64,000 bases of DNA from UBA2705 sp963977105 (GCA_963977105.1 CAXBNI010000003.1:1-64000), one strand, 5' to 3'; counted from the stretch's first letter, positions 1-8,953 are shown. A program made the numbers and translations. The notes: generated by a model from the letters alone, not told the origin.

Positions 1-214
1 CAAAGCGTTCTAAATGAACCTTAGTCTTGAATTCTGGATGCTCTTCAATATATTGTTGAATAGAAGCAAAGCTACCATCTGTACTACCGTCATCGAGCAA
101 AATCAGCTCAGCTGGCGGTAAAGATTGCTGTAAAACGCTCTGTACAGATTTTACTAACGTTCTTTTGTTGTTATAAAATGGTATAACAACGCTAACGGGA
201 CAAACATCGACCAT
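1..214 (-). CDS. Family 2 glycosyltransferase, N-terminal fragment (runs off the left edge)
   Basis: The 71 visible residues are the start of a GT-A fold glycosyltransferase. VVIPFYN at residues 9-15 is the first nucleotide-binding strand and DDGSTDG at 41-47 is the classic family 2 nucleotide-sugar binding motif. I read the start from an ATG at 214. The gene was found by direct translation because it has no stop inside the window. It probably transfers a sugar from a nucleotide donor onto a lipid-linked glycan at the inner face of the cytoplasmic membrane. The neighbouring GT4, Wzy-like and beta-barrel genes point to exopolysaccharide or capsule assembly. The acceptor specificity and C-terminal domains cannot be judged. 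Confidence 0.85.
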   Translation of the reverse strand, partial: MVDVCPVSVVIPFYNNKRTLVKSVQSVLQQSLPPAELILLDDGSTDGSFASIQQYIEEHPEFKTKVHLERF

Positions 215-297
215 ATGAAATACTTACAAATAAATTGGTTAAACAAATAAAATACTCAACAATCATAGCGTAAAAACAAGGTTGCGAAATAGTCACT

Positions 298-1101
298 ATG
301 CTCAATAACAAAAAACATACACCAAAGAATAGACCAAAAAGGTTTGTGCTCGCGTTCTTAGCCGCGGCGATGTTGTCCTGCATTGCACTCGTCTACACGC
401 ACAACGTCCCTAAAGAAATCAACGCGGCTGACGTATTGTATATTGATAAAATATTGCAGCAAAACGGCATAGATATCGCGGCGTTACAACAGGCCGCGCA
501 TAGCAGCTTCACTAACGAAATTAAAACTATACGCGCCATACAAAGCAGCGCTTTCACCACCGCGCCAAAAGTCGCGCTTATCCCGCTGCGCAGCCCAAGA
601 GAGCCACAGAATTTATATGAAGCTGATGCCGCCTATTGCGGTGATCGTGCGCGCTATATCGACAAAGCCCTGCGGTATATGGGGTTTAATGTGCGTTACG
701 CTAGTCTGTATTTCAACAGTGACGACCGCAATTTTTTCTCGACGATGCTGACGAAAAGCTCTCTACGCGATGTCGATTCACATGCCTTGGTTGAGGTGTT
801 AACAAGCAAAGGGTGGTTGATTGTCGATACGCGCCGCCACTGGATCTCCCTAACCGCGGCCCAGCAACCTATCAGCCTCACAACACTCCACGACAAACCT
901 TTGAATTATTTTGAATGGAAAAATAACAAAGAAGAAGGCTGGCCATTGCTTGATAAAAACTATTACATTATTTATGAGCTATATTCGCGCCACGGCTTAT
1001 TTTACGCGCCATATACAAAATATATCCCTGACATAAATTGGCGTGGCTTTATCAAACATAACTTACAACAGCTCACGCAGCGTCAAGCAAATCAGCCATA
1101 A
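298..1101 (+). CDS. Membrane-anchored transglutaminase-like protein
   Basis: 267 residues. A basic N-terminus is followed by one hydrophobic segment (about residues 16-34), so the rest should lie in the periplasm. The order Cys114 (in AYCGDRARYI), His162 (SHALVEV) and Asp177 (IVDTRR) is the Cys-His-Asp triad spacing of the transglutaminase-like/papain fold. In bacteria such domains are proteases, peptide amidases or non-catalytic binding modules. Its place inside a glycosyltransferase locus suggests a role in polysaccharide assembly or modification, which is inference. The Shine-Dalgarno (SD) match before the ATG is poor. The 3' end overlaps the 3' end of the convergent GT4 gene by 10 bp. Confidence 0.7.
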   Translation: MLNNKKHTPKNRPKRFVLAFLAAAMLSCIALVYTHNVPKEINAADVLYIDKILQQNGIDIAALQQAAHSSFTNEIKTIRAIQSSAFTTAPKVALIPLRSPREPQNLYEADAAYCGDRARYIDKALRYMGFNVRYASLYFNSDDRNFFSTMLTKSSLRDVDSHALVEVLTSKGWLIVDTRRHWISLTAAQQPISLTTLHDKPLNYFEWKNNKEEGWPLLDKNYYIIYELYSRHGLFYAPYTKYIPDINWRGFIKHNLQQLTQRQANQP

Positions 1102-2225
1102 AGCTCGCGCAAAAAAGCCGCCGCGCTTTGTACTGATAAACCGCTGCCACGCGCATGCTCCATACGCTCTGTGAACGTCAGGCGCTCCCTTAGCAGCATA
1201 TTTTTTGCTCTCTCTTCCCAATCGGTAAGCGGCGCAGATAAAGCGAGCCGCTCGAAATAATGCGGCACGACACCAACCGCCGCAGGGACATGCCGGCTCG
1301 CAAGGACTGGCAGACCTGCTAGCTGTGCCTCGACGGCCGCAAGACCAAAGCCTTCAAACAGAGATGGAAAAACAAAAAGCCCTTTATGCAAGGCCAAGAG
1401 TAAGTCAGGGCAGTCATGGCGCTCGCCTGTAAAAATAACATGCCCCTCCCCCATTAAACTTACCGCTTCTTCTTCAATGGCTGGCCTTAACGGCCCATCA
1501 CCAATAAACACAAGCCGTGATACCGTGCCGTCTTGGCGTAAGGCTTCAAATAATTTGAGGATAAAACGTTGATTTTTTTCTGTAGTAAAGCGCCCTAAAT
1601 GTACAAGGCAGCGCTCATCCTCACCAATCCCTAAAGCGCCCAGAAGGGTCGATGAACGCGGCATGTCTTCTGTAAAAGAATCAAAATCAATCCCCATAGG
1701 GCGCAGTGCTATTTTTCTATTCTTCGCCCAATTTTCGCCGCCGAAACAGCGTGCTGATGCGGCGCTTACCGCCAATATATTTGTTGCGAAATAACGCATC
1801 ATCGACTTTAATAGCCAATAATAACCATTTGTTAGATAAGCGCTTTTTGTCGTTCTGTTGGCGCTATGAATATGAGATATACGATACGGCACGTCCGCGA
1901 GAAATGCCAAGAGCATAACAAGCCCAGAAAAAAAGTAACAATGTGAATGTACAGCGCTGTAAGGCCCTGCTAATTTCAAATGACGTAAGAAGCGGAATAT
2001 AAAAAGCGGTGATTTAAATTTCCCGACGGCATAAACCTGTCCGCCTATGGCACGCAGCCTACCTACAAGGTCGTTTTCCGTTTCTTGTTCGATCAAAAAA
2101 TCAAACTGATAGCCCAAAGGCACGAGCTGTTCATAAATCTCAACGATGCCCTTTTCTATCCCCCCGACCTCTAAAGACGGCAGCACATGTAATATTCTTT
2201 TTGAAAAGAGCCGCGCATCGACCAT
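1092..2225 (-). CDS. GT4 family glycosyltransferase
   Basis: 377 residues with a GT-B fold. The N-terminal Rossmann half starts HVLPSLEVGG with the glycine-rich GGIEKG turn typical of EpsF/group 1 transferases. The C-terminal donor half has LVHLGRFTTEKNQ, FIGDGPLR and the E-x7-E signature EGFGLAAVE, whose glutamates contact the nucleotide sugar. I prefer the ATG at 2225, which follows a GGGGGA SD-like run. An ATG at 2291 would add 22 residues with no family counterpart. It probably adds one sugar of the exopolysaccharide repeat unit. The exact sugar cannot be told. It converges on the transglutaminase-like gene. Confidence 0.88.
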   Translation of the reverse strand: MVDARLFSKRILHVLPSLEVGGIEKGIVEIYEQLVPLGYQFDFLIEQETENDLVGRLRAIGGQVYAVGKFKSPLFIFRFLRHLKLAGPYSAVHSHCYFFSGLVMLLAFLADVPYRISHIHSANRTTKSAYLTNGYYWLLKSMMRYFATNILAVSAASARCFGGENWAKNRKIALRPMGIDFDSFTEDMPRSSTLLGALGIGEDERCLVHLGRFTTEKNQRFILKLFEALRQDGTVSRLVFIGDGPLRPAIEEEAVSLMGEGHVIFTGERHDCPDLLLALHKGLFVFPSLFEGFGLAAVEAQLAGLPVLASRHVPAAVGVVPHYFERLALSAPLTDWEERAKNMLLRERLTFTERMEHARGSGLSVQSAAAFLRELYG

Positions 2226-2451
2226 TAAATCATCCCCCGGAAACAATACGTGATTTGCACTGTTGCAAAGATTATATGGATTCTCATGCAAAATACAGCA
2301 CTTCTCTTATATATTTTGTTCTTGATTTGTTCTTTTTGTTGTGTATACTGTCACCATAAACGGGATAATTGCGCCTACTCACAGCGCCGCAAAATACCGC
2401 CCGCGCCAACATTTTTTCTTAACATTTTTAAATCGAACAAGAGGCTCCGCT

Positions 2452-4620
2452 ATGTATTTAGGAACAGGCTTAGGCTTTGCGCCTGCGCGTAAAGCAACAT
2501 CACCATCATTAATAAAATCATATAATTTTTCATCTATGACCATCCTGCCCGATGAATTAGAACTTATCCGGTCTGGCGGTGCGTGGTATCAGGATGATAA
2601 CGGGTATTTACAACAAGAAACAGAAAGTAACACATTACGTTTCGGTACGGTGTACGGCTCCGCGCGCGGCGGCTTAGTCGAAATATCGATCACTGCGAAT
2701 AACCTCTATGCACGCCCGTCTTCAGGTACCCCAGTGAACCACCTTAGCGCCGGCACCTCAATCGCGGCAATTATCACGGACGCACAGACGCCATGTAAAG
2801 ACTTAACCAACGGTCAAAACGTTTGGGAGTTTGATAATAGCGGCGGCGGCGCTGATATCGATATTGAATGGACAGGTACGATTGCAACGGGCAGAGCCAG
2901 CGCTATGGCCTATATCAAAACAGTCTCAGGCAGTGCGCCCATATTAACAATTAGTGGCAATGGTGCGCAAGAAACAGGGCATAGCGTCGATGGTTACACT
3001 TTTTATAAATGTGAAGACCGTAATGTTTTGGCCGCAGAATCCCTACGCCTAACCATTCCAGCAGGGGCCGTTATCCGTGTCGCCTGCGTCAACTTTCAGG
3101 CTTATGATGTCATTACGTCCTTTATTGATACCGCAGGCACAGCACTAACGCGTAACAGTGATGATTTAAACGGCAATGATGTCTCATGGTGGTCTGGTGT
3201 CCAGCAAGGCACTTTTTTTATAGACTTCACCCACATGGATGATACCGGAGAAACTGCACATATTTTTGAAGTGCGTGATATCGCGCTAAATGACCGTTTT
3301 ACCATTTGGCATACAGGCGGCCTATTTTATACCACAGTGAAAGCTGGTGGCGTGACTGCTGTTCAAGAAACGCAAGCAGGTTTACAGAATCTGCATCGTG
3401 TCCGTTTGGCTTTATCTTATCAAGATAACCAGTTTATTCAGAGCTGTAACGGCTTTACGACTTTCACAGATTTGGTCGGTGCCACCCCTGACACCACAAG
3501 CTTCACCACCCCTTCTCTGCCGTTAAGCTTCCTTTCCATTAACCGCAGCGGCGCGGCGCCGTTGAACGGTATTATTCATGGCTTTGCCCTATACGATAAA
3601 GCCCGAAATGAAACGGCGCTCAACAAGATGACGACACCTAATCAGAATGCCGCCTTATGGGTAGCATTATTAGGTGACAGTAATTTGGAGCGTTGGAACA
3701 TTAGCTGGGGCGGCCGCCCACAACAGCGTTTTGAAGCGACACTGAGTAGCGCGCTCCGCGATACTCATGTCGCCAATGAAGGCAAGAGTGGCTCAGCGGC
3801 GAATTATAACGCAGCTCAGCTGTTAGCCAGTGACTGGTGGAGCGGTAGCGCGGATAGTGGCGGCGGCAATATATACGTCGAAGCCCTCGCCAGAAACGCG
3901 AGTTTCACAAAAAACGAGCTGAGAAGTTTTGATTATGCTGTTATCAACCTCGGTGCGAATGATCTCAGGAAAATACCGACAGGTGAGGTTTCTGTTTCTG
4001 CCTATAAGGCCTCATTTCAAAATGTGATTAATCTCATCCTCGCCGACTATGGGCCACAAATCAAACTCATCATGCAAAACCTTCCCAGCAGTGACCACCC
4101 TGATTATACACCCGCCGACATGCAAGCCATGCGTCAAGCGATGGCGGAACTTGTTACAGAGAATACAGAAATTATTGCAAGCTATGAAAGTTATGATGCG
4201 GCACGCATTGACTACCTGCACGCCGACGAGGATGGTTGTAATACCCTTGCCGACCGCGCCGCGAACACCATCCTCGCCGATATAGGGCTCGTACAGCGCA
4301 TTCTCCATCCTCAGGCGCTGCAAGCACGCCATAACGGCAATACCATCACCATAGAGACAGACGCCGCAATGCTGAGTGGCAACGACCCCGCCATATTCTA
4401 TGTCGAAATCAATAGCATCCCTATCGCAGTGAATAGTGTTTTGTGTAGCGGCTCTAAAGCCACGCTCGTTCTTGATAGCATCATCGAAACAGGTGACACT
4501 GTTCGGCTGTGGGTTGGTTACGGCCAAATGGCGACATTAAATGCAGCCAATTGTGTAAAAGACAGCATCAGCGGATACCCCCTGCGCAGCGCAGCAAATA
4601 TTATCGTTAATCAGGCTTAA
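2452..4620 (+). CDS. Large SGNH/GDSL hydrolase with tail-fibre-like N-terminal region
   Basis: 722 residues from the ATG at 2452, which has an AAGAGG SD 7 nt upstream. An in-frame ATG at 2341 would add 37 residues without clear meaning. The C-terminal part carries the SGNH blocks: GDSN with Ser410, a Gly in NEGKSG, NLGAND with Asn503, and DYLH with Asp587 and His590. That gives a complete esterase/acetylhydrolase catalytic set. Residues ~20-130 contain the pattern 'GGAWYQDDNGYLQ...LRFG...GGLVEI', which resembles the R-x-x-x-Y-x-D-x-x-G-x-L-x-x module of phage head-spike and tail-fibre proteins, followed by a jelly-roll/LamG-like stretch. No signal peptide is visible. A likely role is deacetylation of a surface polysaccharide. 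A phage-derived depolymerase is an alternative. Confidence 0.72.
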   Translation: MYLGTGLGFAPARKATSPSLIKSYNFSSMTILPDELELIRSGGAWYQDDNGYLQQETESNTLRFGTVYGSARGGLVEISITANNLYARPSSGTPVNHLSAGTSIAAIITDAQTPCKDLTNGQNVWEFDNSGGGADIDIEWTGTIATGRASAMAYIKTVSGSAPILTISGNGAQETGHSVDGYTFYKCEDRNVLAAESLRLTIPAGAVIRVACVNFQAYDVITSFIDTAGTALTRNSDDLNGNDVSWWSGVQQGTFFIDFTHMDDTGETAHIFEVRDIALNDRFTIWHTGGLFYTTVKAGGVTAVQETQAGLQNLHRVRLALSYQDNQFIQSCNGFTTFTDLVGATPDTTSFTTPSLPLSFLSINRSGAAPLNGIIHGFALYDKARNETALNKMTTPNQNAALWVALLGDSNLERWNISWGGRPQQRFEATLSSALRDTHVANEGKSGSAANYNAAQLLASDWWSGSADSGGGNIYVEALARNASFTKNELRSFDYAVINLGANDLRKIPTGEVSVSAYKASFQNVINLILADYGPQIKLIMQNLPSSDHPDYTPADMQAMRQAMAELVTENTEIIASYESYDAARIDYLHADEDGCNTLADRAANTILADIGLVQRILHPQALQARHNGNTITIETDAAMLSGNDPAIFYVEINSIPIAVNSVLCSGSKATLVLDSIIETGDTVRLWVGYGQMATLNAANCVKDSISGYPLRSAANIIVNQA

Positions 4621-4663
4621 AAAACAACCTCAGGGGCACGAAACAGTTTTGTTACTTTTTGTG

Positions 4664-5965
4664 TTACAGCTTACCAATCAACGAAAATAACAGATTATTT
4701 GTCTTAAACGATGACCCTGGTACATCACTTTGGTAATCCGTGAAGGAGGCCTTAACCTGCGCACGTAAGTTCTGATTTAATAAATACAGCGCACCCAAAC
4801 TGTAACTCCCGACAGTATCTGTTCTGCCTATTTGGTCAAAATGACGCTGCGTATAACCATATTCGCCATCTAAATACAGGCGATGATAAACTTCATACTC
4901 TGTTGACAGGCGCAGCTGGGTAACAACTTGCCCCTCAACAATATCGTTATCTTGCATGATATCGCGGTCAAGTTGCAGCCCAACCATCCAGCGCGGCGAA
5001 ATAGAATATTCAACTTCGGCGCCAAAATCTAATGCACCAATGCTATCAAGGCTTGCTTCGTCATAAGCTTGCATAAAATACCCGAGGCCGATATTGGCAA
5101 ATAACAGTCCTTTATACTTTGTTTCAAGGCCAAAGAAACCACCAAGGTTTGTCCCATTACGAGATAATCCCGTGAACCCTACCCCCGTAAAGTTTCTGCG
5201 TAAAAATTTGTTTTCACTATATTTAAGCCGTGCAAAAGCAACATGTTCCGCGTCACCGTTAAGCCCTCTTAAAAATTCATATTTAGCGCCAATTTGGCCC
5301 ATATATGTTTTACGGTCATTATCACGATAGATGATATCAGAACCATCAACAATCGACCGCCCGTCACTAAAGCGCATCGTGTCATAGCCACCTCTTAATG
5401 ACAGAATAAGGCGGTTAAAGCGTTTGGAAACGCCTGTTTCGACCTGCTGCTGCTTAATGCGTAGCGGCGCGCGCGTCGCGCTTTGGTTTAACGGCTCCCC
5501 CCTATCACGTGAATACAGGCTCTGGGCATAACGAAAAGGAATATTCCATTGTGAATTTAGTTCGTAATTCGCCGCAAAGTCAAAATAAACATCATCCCTA
5601 TTTTCATCTTTGGTATCCCCGTAGCGTTTAGACACTGTGCGTAGCTTACTTGAGAGAAGGATGTTTTTATATTCTTTAAGAACGCTAATCTCAGGGCTTA
5701 ACTTGTAAATAACGTCGCTCTTCTCCCCGTCTTGCTGGGCATAAACATTTGAAGTACTCAGTACATCAAAGCGCATTGCAGGGTAGTATGAAAAACCTTT
5801 GTAAACAAAGCCTTTTGCTGCGAAAACTTTCGGGATGCCCTCACCTTGCGGCGGTAAAAAAGGTCGCAGCTCTGCGCGAAGCACTTGCTGCGCCGCTACG
5901 GGCAGAGCAAAGCACATGGTTAAACATGCTATCGAGGCCATGATATGGAGCTGTTTTCTCATCAT
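4664..5965 (-). CDS. Outer-membrane beta-barrel protein of the polysaccharide locus
   Basis: 433 residues with a clear signal peptide: MMRK, a hydrophobic core and cleavage after VAA at about residue 25. The remainder is alternating amphipathic strands rich in Tyr, Arg and Gly (for example RLKYSENKF, ANIGLGYFMQ, LYLDGEYGYTQ) and ends in a strand SLIGKL. The terminal residue is Leu instead of the usual Phe. The layout resembles the BBP2-type barrel proteins found in exopolysaccharide clusters. It probably sits in the outer membrane as a polymer export or anchoring pore, inferred from context. Two adjacent ATGs (5965 and 5962) make the exact start uncertain, and there is no strong SD. Confidence 0.72.
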   Translation of the reverse strand: MMRKQLHIMASIACLTMCFALPVAAQQVLRAELRPFLPPQGEGIPKVFAAKGFVYKGFSYYPAMRFDVLSTSNVYAQQDGEKSDVIYKLSPEISVLKEYKNILLSSKLRTVSKRYGDTKDENRDDVYFDFAANYELNSQWNIPFRYAQSLYSRDRGEPLNQSATRAPLRIKQQQVETGVSKRFNRLILSLRGGYDTMRFSDGRSIVDGSDIIYRDNDRKTYMGQIGAKYEFLRGLNGDAEHVAFARLKYSENKFLRRNFTGVGFTGLSRNGTNLGGFFGLETKYKGLLFANIGLGYFMQAYDEASLDSIGALDFGAEVEYSISPRWMVGLQLDRDIMQDNDIVEGQVVTQLRLSTEYEVYHRLYLDGEYGYTQRHFDQIGRTDTVGSYSLGALYLLNQNLRAQVKASFTDYQSDVPGSSFKTNNLLFSLIGKL

Positions 5966-6151
5966 AAAAAATACAAGTTAAAGTCGTCACAGGATAGTGT
6001 CTCCCTCGAATGAGGTCTGCATAAGCATAACGTGAAATAAGCCAATACACAAAATAATTGTGCCTATTGTGATATCTGTTGGCGTAAAGTAAGCGGATGT
6101 TTTACAATAGAGCCACTCAGAAGATTACAATGATAAAAAGGCAGATTGGCA

Positions 6152-7333
6152 ATGCAGCAGCATGATTTGCCCAAATTTATGCACCTCTCTCTTTCCAGCA
6201 CAAAGCTTTGGGTTTTGGCGCTGCAAATATATATGGTCAGCTCAATTTTCTATGTTTTTTCAAGTGGCTATCCACAGCCTGCGGATCTAGTAATCTTCAC
6301 CGCCATCGGCATATCATTTATGTTTTTTTTATTTAAACAGCGCTGGCAAGTGACACTGCCTGTAGCTCTGGGCATAGCCTTTGCTTTCTGTACATTTACG
6401 ATTAACATGACACATTATGCTTTACATCCAGATAAGCAGTTCTTTCTCAGCAGTCTCTATTACGTGTTTAATTTAGGGGTATTCCTTTACACATACACAC
6501 TATTTAAGAGAACGCCAACAACGTTAAAGCGTTCTCTCATCCCTGTTTTAGCCGCAGCCATAGCCCTTGAATGTTTCTTTGTCTTTATTCTGAATGTTAA
6601 AGACGGATACCGTGCCGTTGGAACCTTTAATAATCCTAACCAGCTCTCCTATTGGGCGCTGATCTCGTTTTGTATTCTTGTGGTCTTGCGCTATCCCTCC
6701 CCCTTAAAATGGTTTGATTACGGCCTGATATTTGCATTGCTGTTGATTGAAATGGAAAGCTTATCAAAAGCAGCGCTGATCTCATTCCTATTTGGCTTTA
6801 TATGTCTTGCTTTCACCCGTGCTGTGACGCCCCTCGGGCGCGGTATAATGTTGGTAGGCTGCTTGTCACTAGCAATGTTCGCAATTTTTAGCTTTCAGTC
6901 CGTAATGGCGACATTCGGCGCCGCTGAAAATGTTCAAAAAACTGTGGCCCGCTTAGCAGAAATTGGCAAAGATAGTGACGATAATTTGGAAGGCCGTGGC
7001 TATAATCGCTTGTTTGAAAACCCTCAATATTTATTATTAGGCGCAGGGGAAGGTGGTTATGAGCGCTTTGCTGTGATTCCATTTGAACTGCATTCTGGCA
7101 TTGCGACCCTTTTCTTTAGCTACGGTGTAAGTGGTGCAGCTCTGTTTGGTTTTTTCCTTTTGTCGATCCTGCGGCGTTTACCTCCTATATACTGGGCTCT
7201 TGTCTTTGTAATCATGCTTTATGGCTTAACGCATCAAAACATCCGCTTTACCTATTTCTGGGTCTTTTTGGGTTTGATTGCCGCGATTGGTGATATTCGC
7301 CACAGTCAGAAATTACCCCTTTCTAGTAAATAG
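6152..7333 (+). CDS. O-antigen polymerase/ligase-like membrane protein (Wzy family)
   Basis: About 393 residues, almost wholly hydrophobic, with roughly ten predicted membrane spans and a larger periplasmic loop around residues 255-310. The loop contains NLEGRGYNRLFENPQ followed by LLGAGEG and later ELHSG. This spacing of a loop Arg/Gly motif and a His-Ser is typical of the Wzy_C/WaaL superfamily. The family polymerises or ligates undecaprenyl-linked glycans at the periplasmic face. I prefer ATG 6152 over a TTG at 6146 because the AAAAAGG run lies ten bases before it. The 3' end overlaps the convergent repC gene by 11 bp. Confidence 0.8.
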   Translation: MQQHDLPKFMHLSLSSTKLWVLALQIYMVSSIFYVFSSGYPQPADLVIFTAIGISFMFFLFKQRWQVTLPVALGIAFAFCTFTINMTHYALHPDKQFFLSSLYYVFNLGVFLYTYTLFKRTPTTLKRSLIPVLAAAIALECFFVFILNVKDGYRAVGTFNNPNQLSYWALISFCILVVLRYPSPLKWFDYGLIFALLLIEMESLSKAALISFLFGFICLAFTRAVTPLGRGIMLVGCLSLAMFAIFSFQSVMATFGAAENVQKTVARLAEIGKDSDDNLEGRGYNRLFENPQYLLLGAGEGGYERFAVIPFELHSGIATLFFSYGVSGAALFGFFLLSILRRLPPIYWALVFVIMLYGLTHQNIRFTYFWVFLGLIAAIGDIRHSQKLPLSSK

Positions 7334-8372
7334 CTTTATCTAAGTATAGCCGCCCCTGCTCCGCACGTTTAATCAAGGCTGAAAAGTAAGCTCTTGGGTT
7401 ATAAACGGCACTAATTTCTTTATTAAAACCATGACAAGTGATAAGAAATGTAATTGTTGACGCTATATTACCCATACAATCATTTGATTTACGCCAAATA
7501 TCATCAGATATACCGAATAAGTGACGCTTTTCCTCGGCATAACGTATTATATCATGCCAATTCTTCAGTTTAGCCTGTCTATCACTTCGATGAATATAAC
7601 GGCTTAAATCCTGATAAGTAATCTTGCTAAGGCCTAAAATATCAGGCTCAGTGGTTGTTATAGATATATTACTAGATTTTGTATTCTCTTTGTGGACGAC
7701 ATTTTTGTCGACATTTACGAAATTTTTTTCTGCTAGTTGGCGGAGTTTATTAAGCAAGGCGGTTAGTATATTGACCATCGTTTGCAGCTTTGAGCATGTG
7801 ACATTAGGACGAATGGGTACTTCTATGGCCTTTGATGTTTCGTCATCGACATTTAATGACTGTGTACAGACTAACGCACGGATGTCTTTTCTTAACTGGT
7901 GCACGCTGTGCTTTAACGATAGCCATGCGGTTTTTTGCTCTGCCTTTTGTGCGACTGCGCGTTTTAACATAGGGATGTTGTGTATTAAGGGGGACAAATC
8001 CACGCCAAAAGATTGTTTTAAACGCCCTGATGCATCTCGCACGCCATAGCGCTTATTATTTGGGCTGTCATGCCAGCGGATCAACTGTTTATCGGCCAAA
8101 GATTTTTCAATACGCTGAATTTGTCGTACGGAAAGGCTAAAGTCATATGATGTTCGGCACAGGGATTGATAAACAATCGGAGCGCCCTTCCCTTCCCAGT
8201 CAATATCGCGCGTAAAAGAAAGGTAATAATCAAGCAAATTTATCATCTGCGCGTTATACCCGCTATGCTTACCTAAGCGCTTTATTAACGTTAAGGCATA
8301 ATAAGCCTGTTGACGAGAATGGCTGTGCGCGCCATTTTCGCCTGAAGTGTTTTTTACAATGTTATGGGCCAT
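7323..8372 (-). CDS. repC: RepC-family replication initiator
   Basis: 349 residues matching the two-part plan of RepC from alphaproteobacterial repABC replicons. The N-terminal winged-helix half carries LIRWHDSPNNKRYGVRD and FGVDLSPL, nearly the wording found in plasmid RepC. The C-terminal half ends with a WHDII...LFGIS...ITFLI block and NPRAYFSALIKRAEQGRL, the family's terminal motif. It is shorter than usual (often 400-440 residues) because the central linker is short. An AT-rich stretch in that linker (about 7650-7740) is where oriV lies in repABC plasmids, so oriV may be here. No ParA or ParB gene accompanies it. The ATG at 8372 lacks a good SD, fitting a leader-controlled start. Neighbours are otherwise chromosomal. 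Confidence 0.88.
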   Translation of the reverse strand: MAHNIVKNTSGENGAHSHSRQQAYYALTLIKRLGKHSGYNAQMINLLDYYLSFTRDIDWEGKGAPIVYQSLCRTSYDFSLSVRQIQRIEKSLADKQLIRWHDSPNNKRYGVRDASGRLKQSFGVDLSPLIHNIPMLKRAVAQKAEQKTAWLSLKHSVHQLRKDIRALVCTQSLNVDDETSKAIEVPIRPNVTCSKLQTMVNILTALLNKLRQLAEKNFVNVDKNVVHKENTKSSNISITTTEPDILGLSKITYQDLSRYIHRSDRQAKLKNWHDIIRYAEEKRHLFGISDDIWRKSNDCMGNIASTITFLITCHGFNKEISAVYNPRAYFSALIKRAEQGRLYLDKAIY

Positions 8373-8422
8373 AAATAATCACGATTGGACACAAAAAAGA
8401 GTTCGCTGAAGCGGTATATCGC

Positions 8423-8451
8423 TTGCGTTACCATCCTGAAAATCATATAAT
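8423..8451 (+). promoter_or_regulatory. Sigma70-type promoter for the RNA antisense to the repC leader
   Basis: TTGCGT at 8423-8428 and a perfect TATAAT at 8446-8451, separated by exactly 17 bp. It reads away from repC through the repC leader and would start transcription near 8458. This is what is seen; activity is inferred. Confidence 0.6.
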
Positions 8452-8464
8452 CTAGCTGTCAGAC

Positions 8465-8479
8465 GAAATTAATAATTTC
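8465..8479. repeat. Perfect 7+1+7 inverted repeat in the repC leader
   Basis: GAAATTA, one A, then TAATTTC. It lies 93 bp from the repC start. It could form the first stem of the antisense RNA and its complement in the repC leader, or be a protein operator. Confidence 0.6.
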
Positions 8480-8485
8480 AGAGAG

Positions 8486-8517
8486 TAGCCTTGCAGAGTG
8501 TGCAGGGCTATTTCTTT
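8486..8517 (+). terminator. Hairpin terminator of the putative ctRNA
   Basis: TAGCCTTGCA pairs with TGCAGGGCTA (one G-U) around the loop GAGTG and is followed by TTTCTTT on the plus strand. The U tract is imperfect but the stem is strong. Confidence 0.6.
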
Positions 8518-8645
8518 ATGTGCGCTTCGTTTGCCTCCTTCTTGTTCGTTTCTTGGGTTTCTCATGACGTATGTCGTGGAATTGAAATGTCTATTGGATG
8601 GGGGATTCCCCTGAAAGTTACTCTAGAATCATTGCGATCCACTAG

Positions 8646-8665
8646 GAAACGTTACCAAACGTTTC
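8646..8665. repeat. 20-bp dyad, copy 1 (GAAAC-N10-GTTTC)
   Basis: GAAACGTT, ACCA, AACGTTTC is a perfect 8-bp inverted repeat with a 4-bp centre. The outer arms GAAAC and GTTTC are ten bases apart. This is the same geometry as the dyad 69 bp downstream, which suggests a repeated protein-binding site. Confidence 0.65.
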
Positions 8666-8714
8666 TCTATGTTTCAACTAAACAAAAGTAAACGTCACCA
8701 GTTGCGGCCCTCCG

Positions 8715-8734
8715 GAAACACTTATTATTGTTTC
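8715..8734. repeat. 20-bp dyad, copy 2 (GAAAC-N10-GTTTC)
   Basis: GAAACA, eight bases, TGTTTC. The arms and their 10-bp separation match copy 1 while the centre differs. Further single GTTTC pentamers occur at 8548, 8557, 8671 and 8780. Confidence 0.55.
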
Positions 8735-8953
8735 TTTACGGGGGTTTAGCCTGTTGTATTTTTTTATATGTAACCGAGTGTTTCGTTTTGTTACTTTTTG
8801 GGTGTAACTATATGTTTACTTCTGTGTTGCAGCACCTTGAGTGGCAGTTAACAATGAGATTCGCATAAAAACAGGCGGTGTGTAGTTCTGTTTTTGTCTT
8901 GTCCCTTAATATGTTTATGAATTCCTTAAAAACATAGATTTATCGAATCAGTT

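Larger units (their letters stand above)
8458..8517 (+). ncRNA. Putative counter-transcribed RNA (ctRNA) controlling repC
   Basis: A transcript from the TTGCGT/TATAAT promoter would begin near 8458 and end at a hairpin (8486-8510, ten pairs with one G-U, loop GAGTG) followed by TTTCTTT, giving about 60 nt. It contains a first stem-loop from the dyad at 8465-8479 and is fully complementary to the leader of repC, whose ATG is at 8372. In repABC plasmids a 50-60 nt antisense RNA with a terminator stem sits in this place and orientation and represses RepC translation (incA/RepE type). Size, orientation, promoter and terminator all agree. Expression is not shown. Confidence 0.6.

Noticed and set aside
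4012..4527. 171-codon open frame antisense to the SGNH hydrolase
   Set aside because: Overlaps the catalytic block III/V region of a real gene and shows no domain or SD.
8491..8691. 66-codon open frame on the plus strand inside the replicon control region
   Set aside because: It begins inside the terminator hairpin, has no ribosome-binding site and no recognisable protein features. It overlaps the dyad at 8646-8665.
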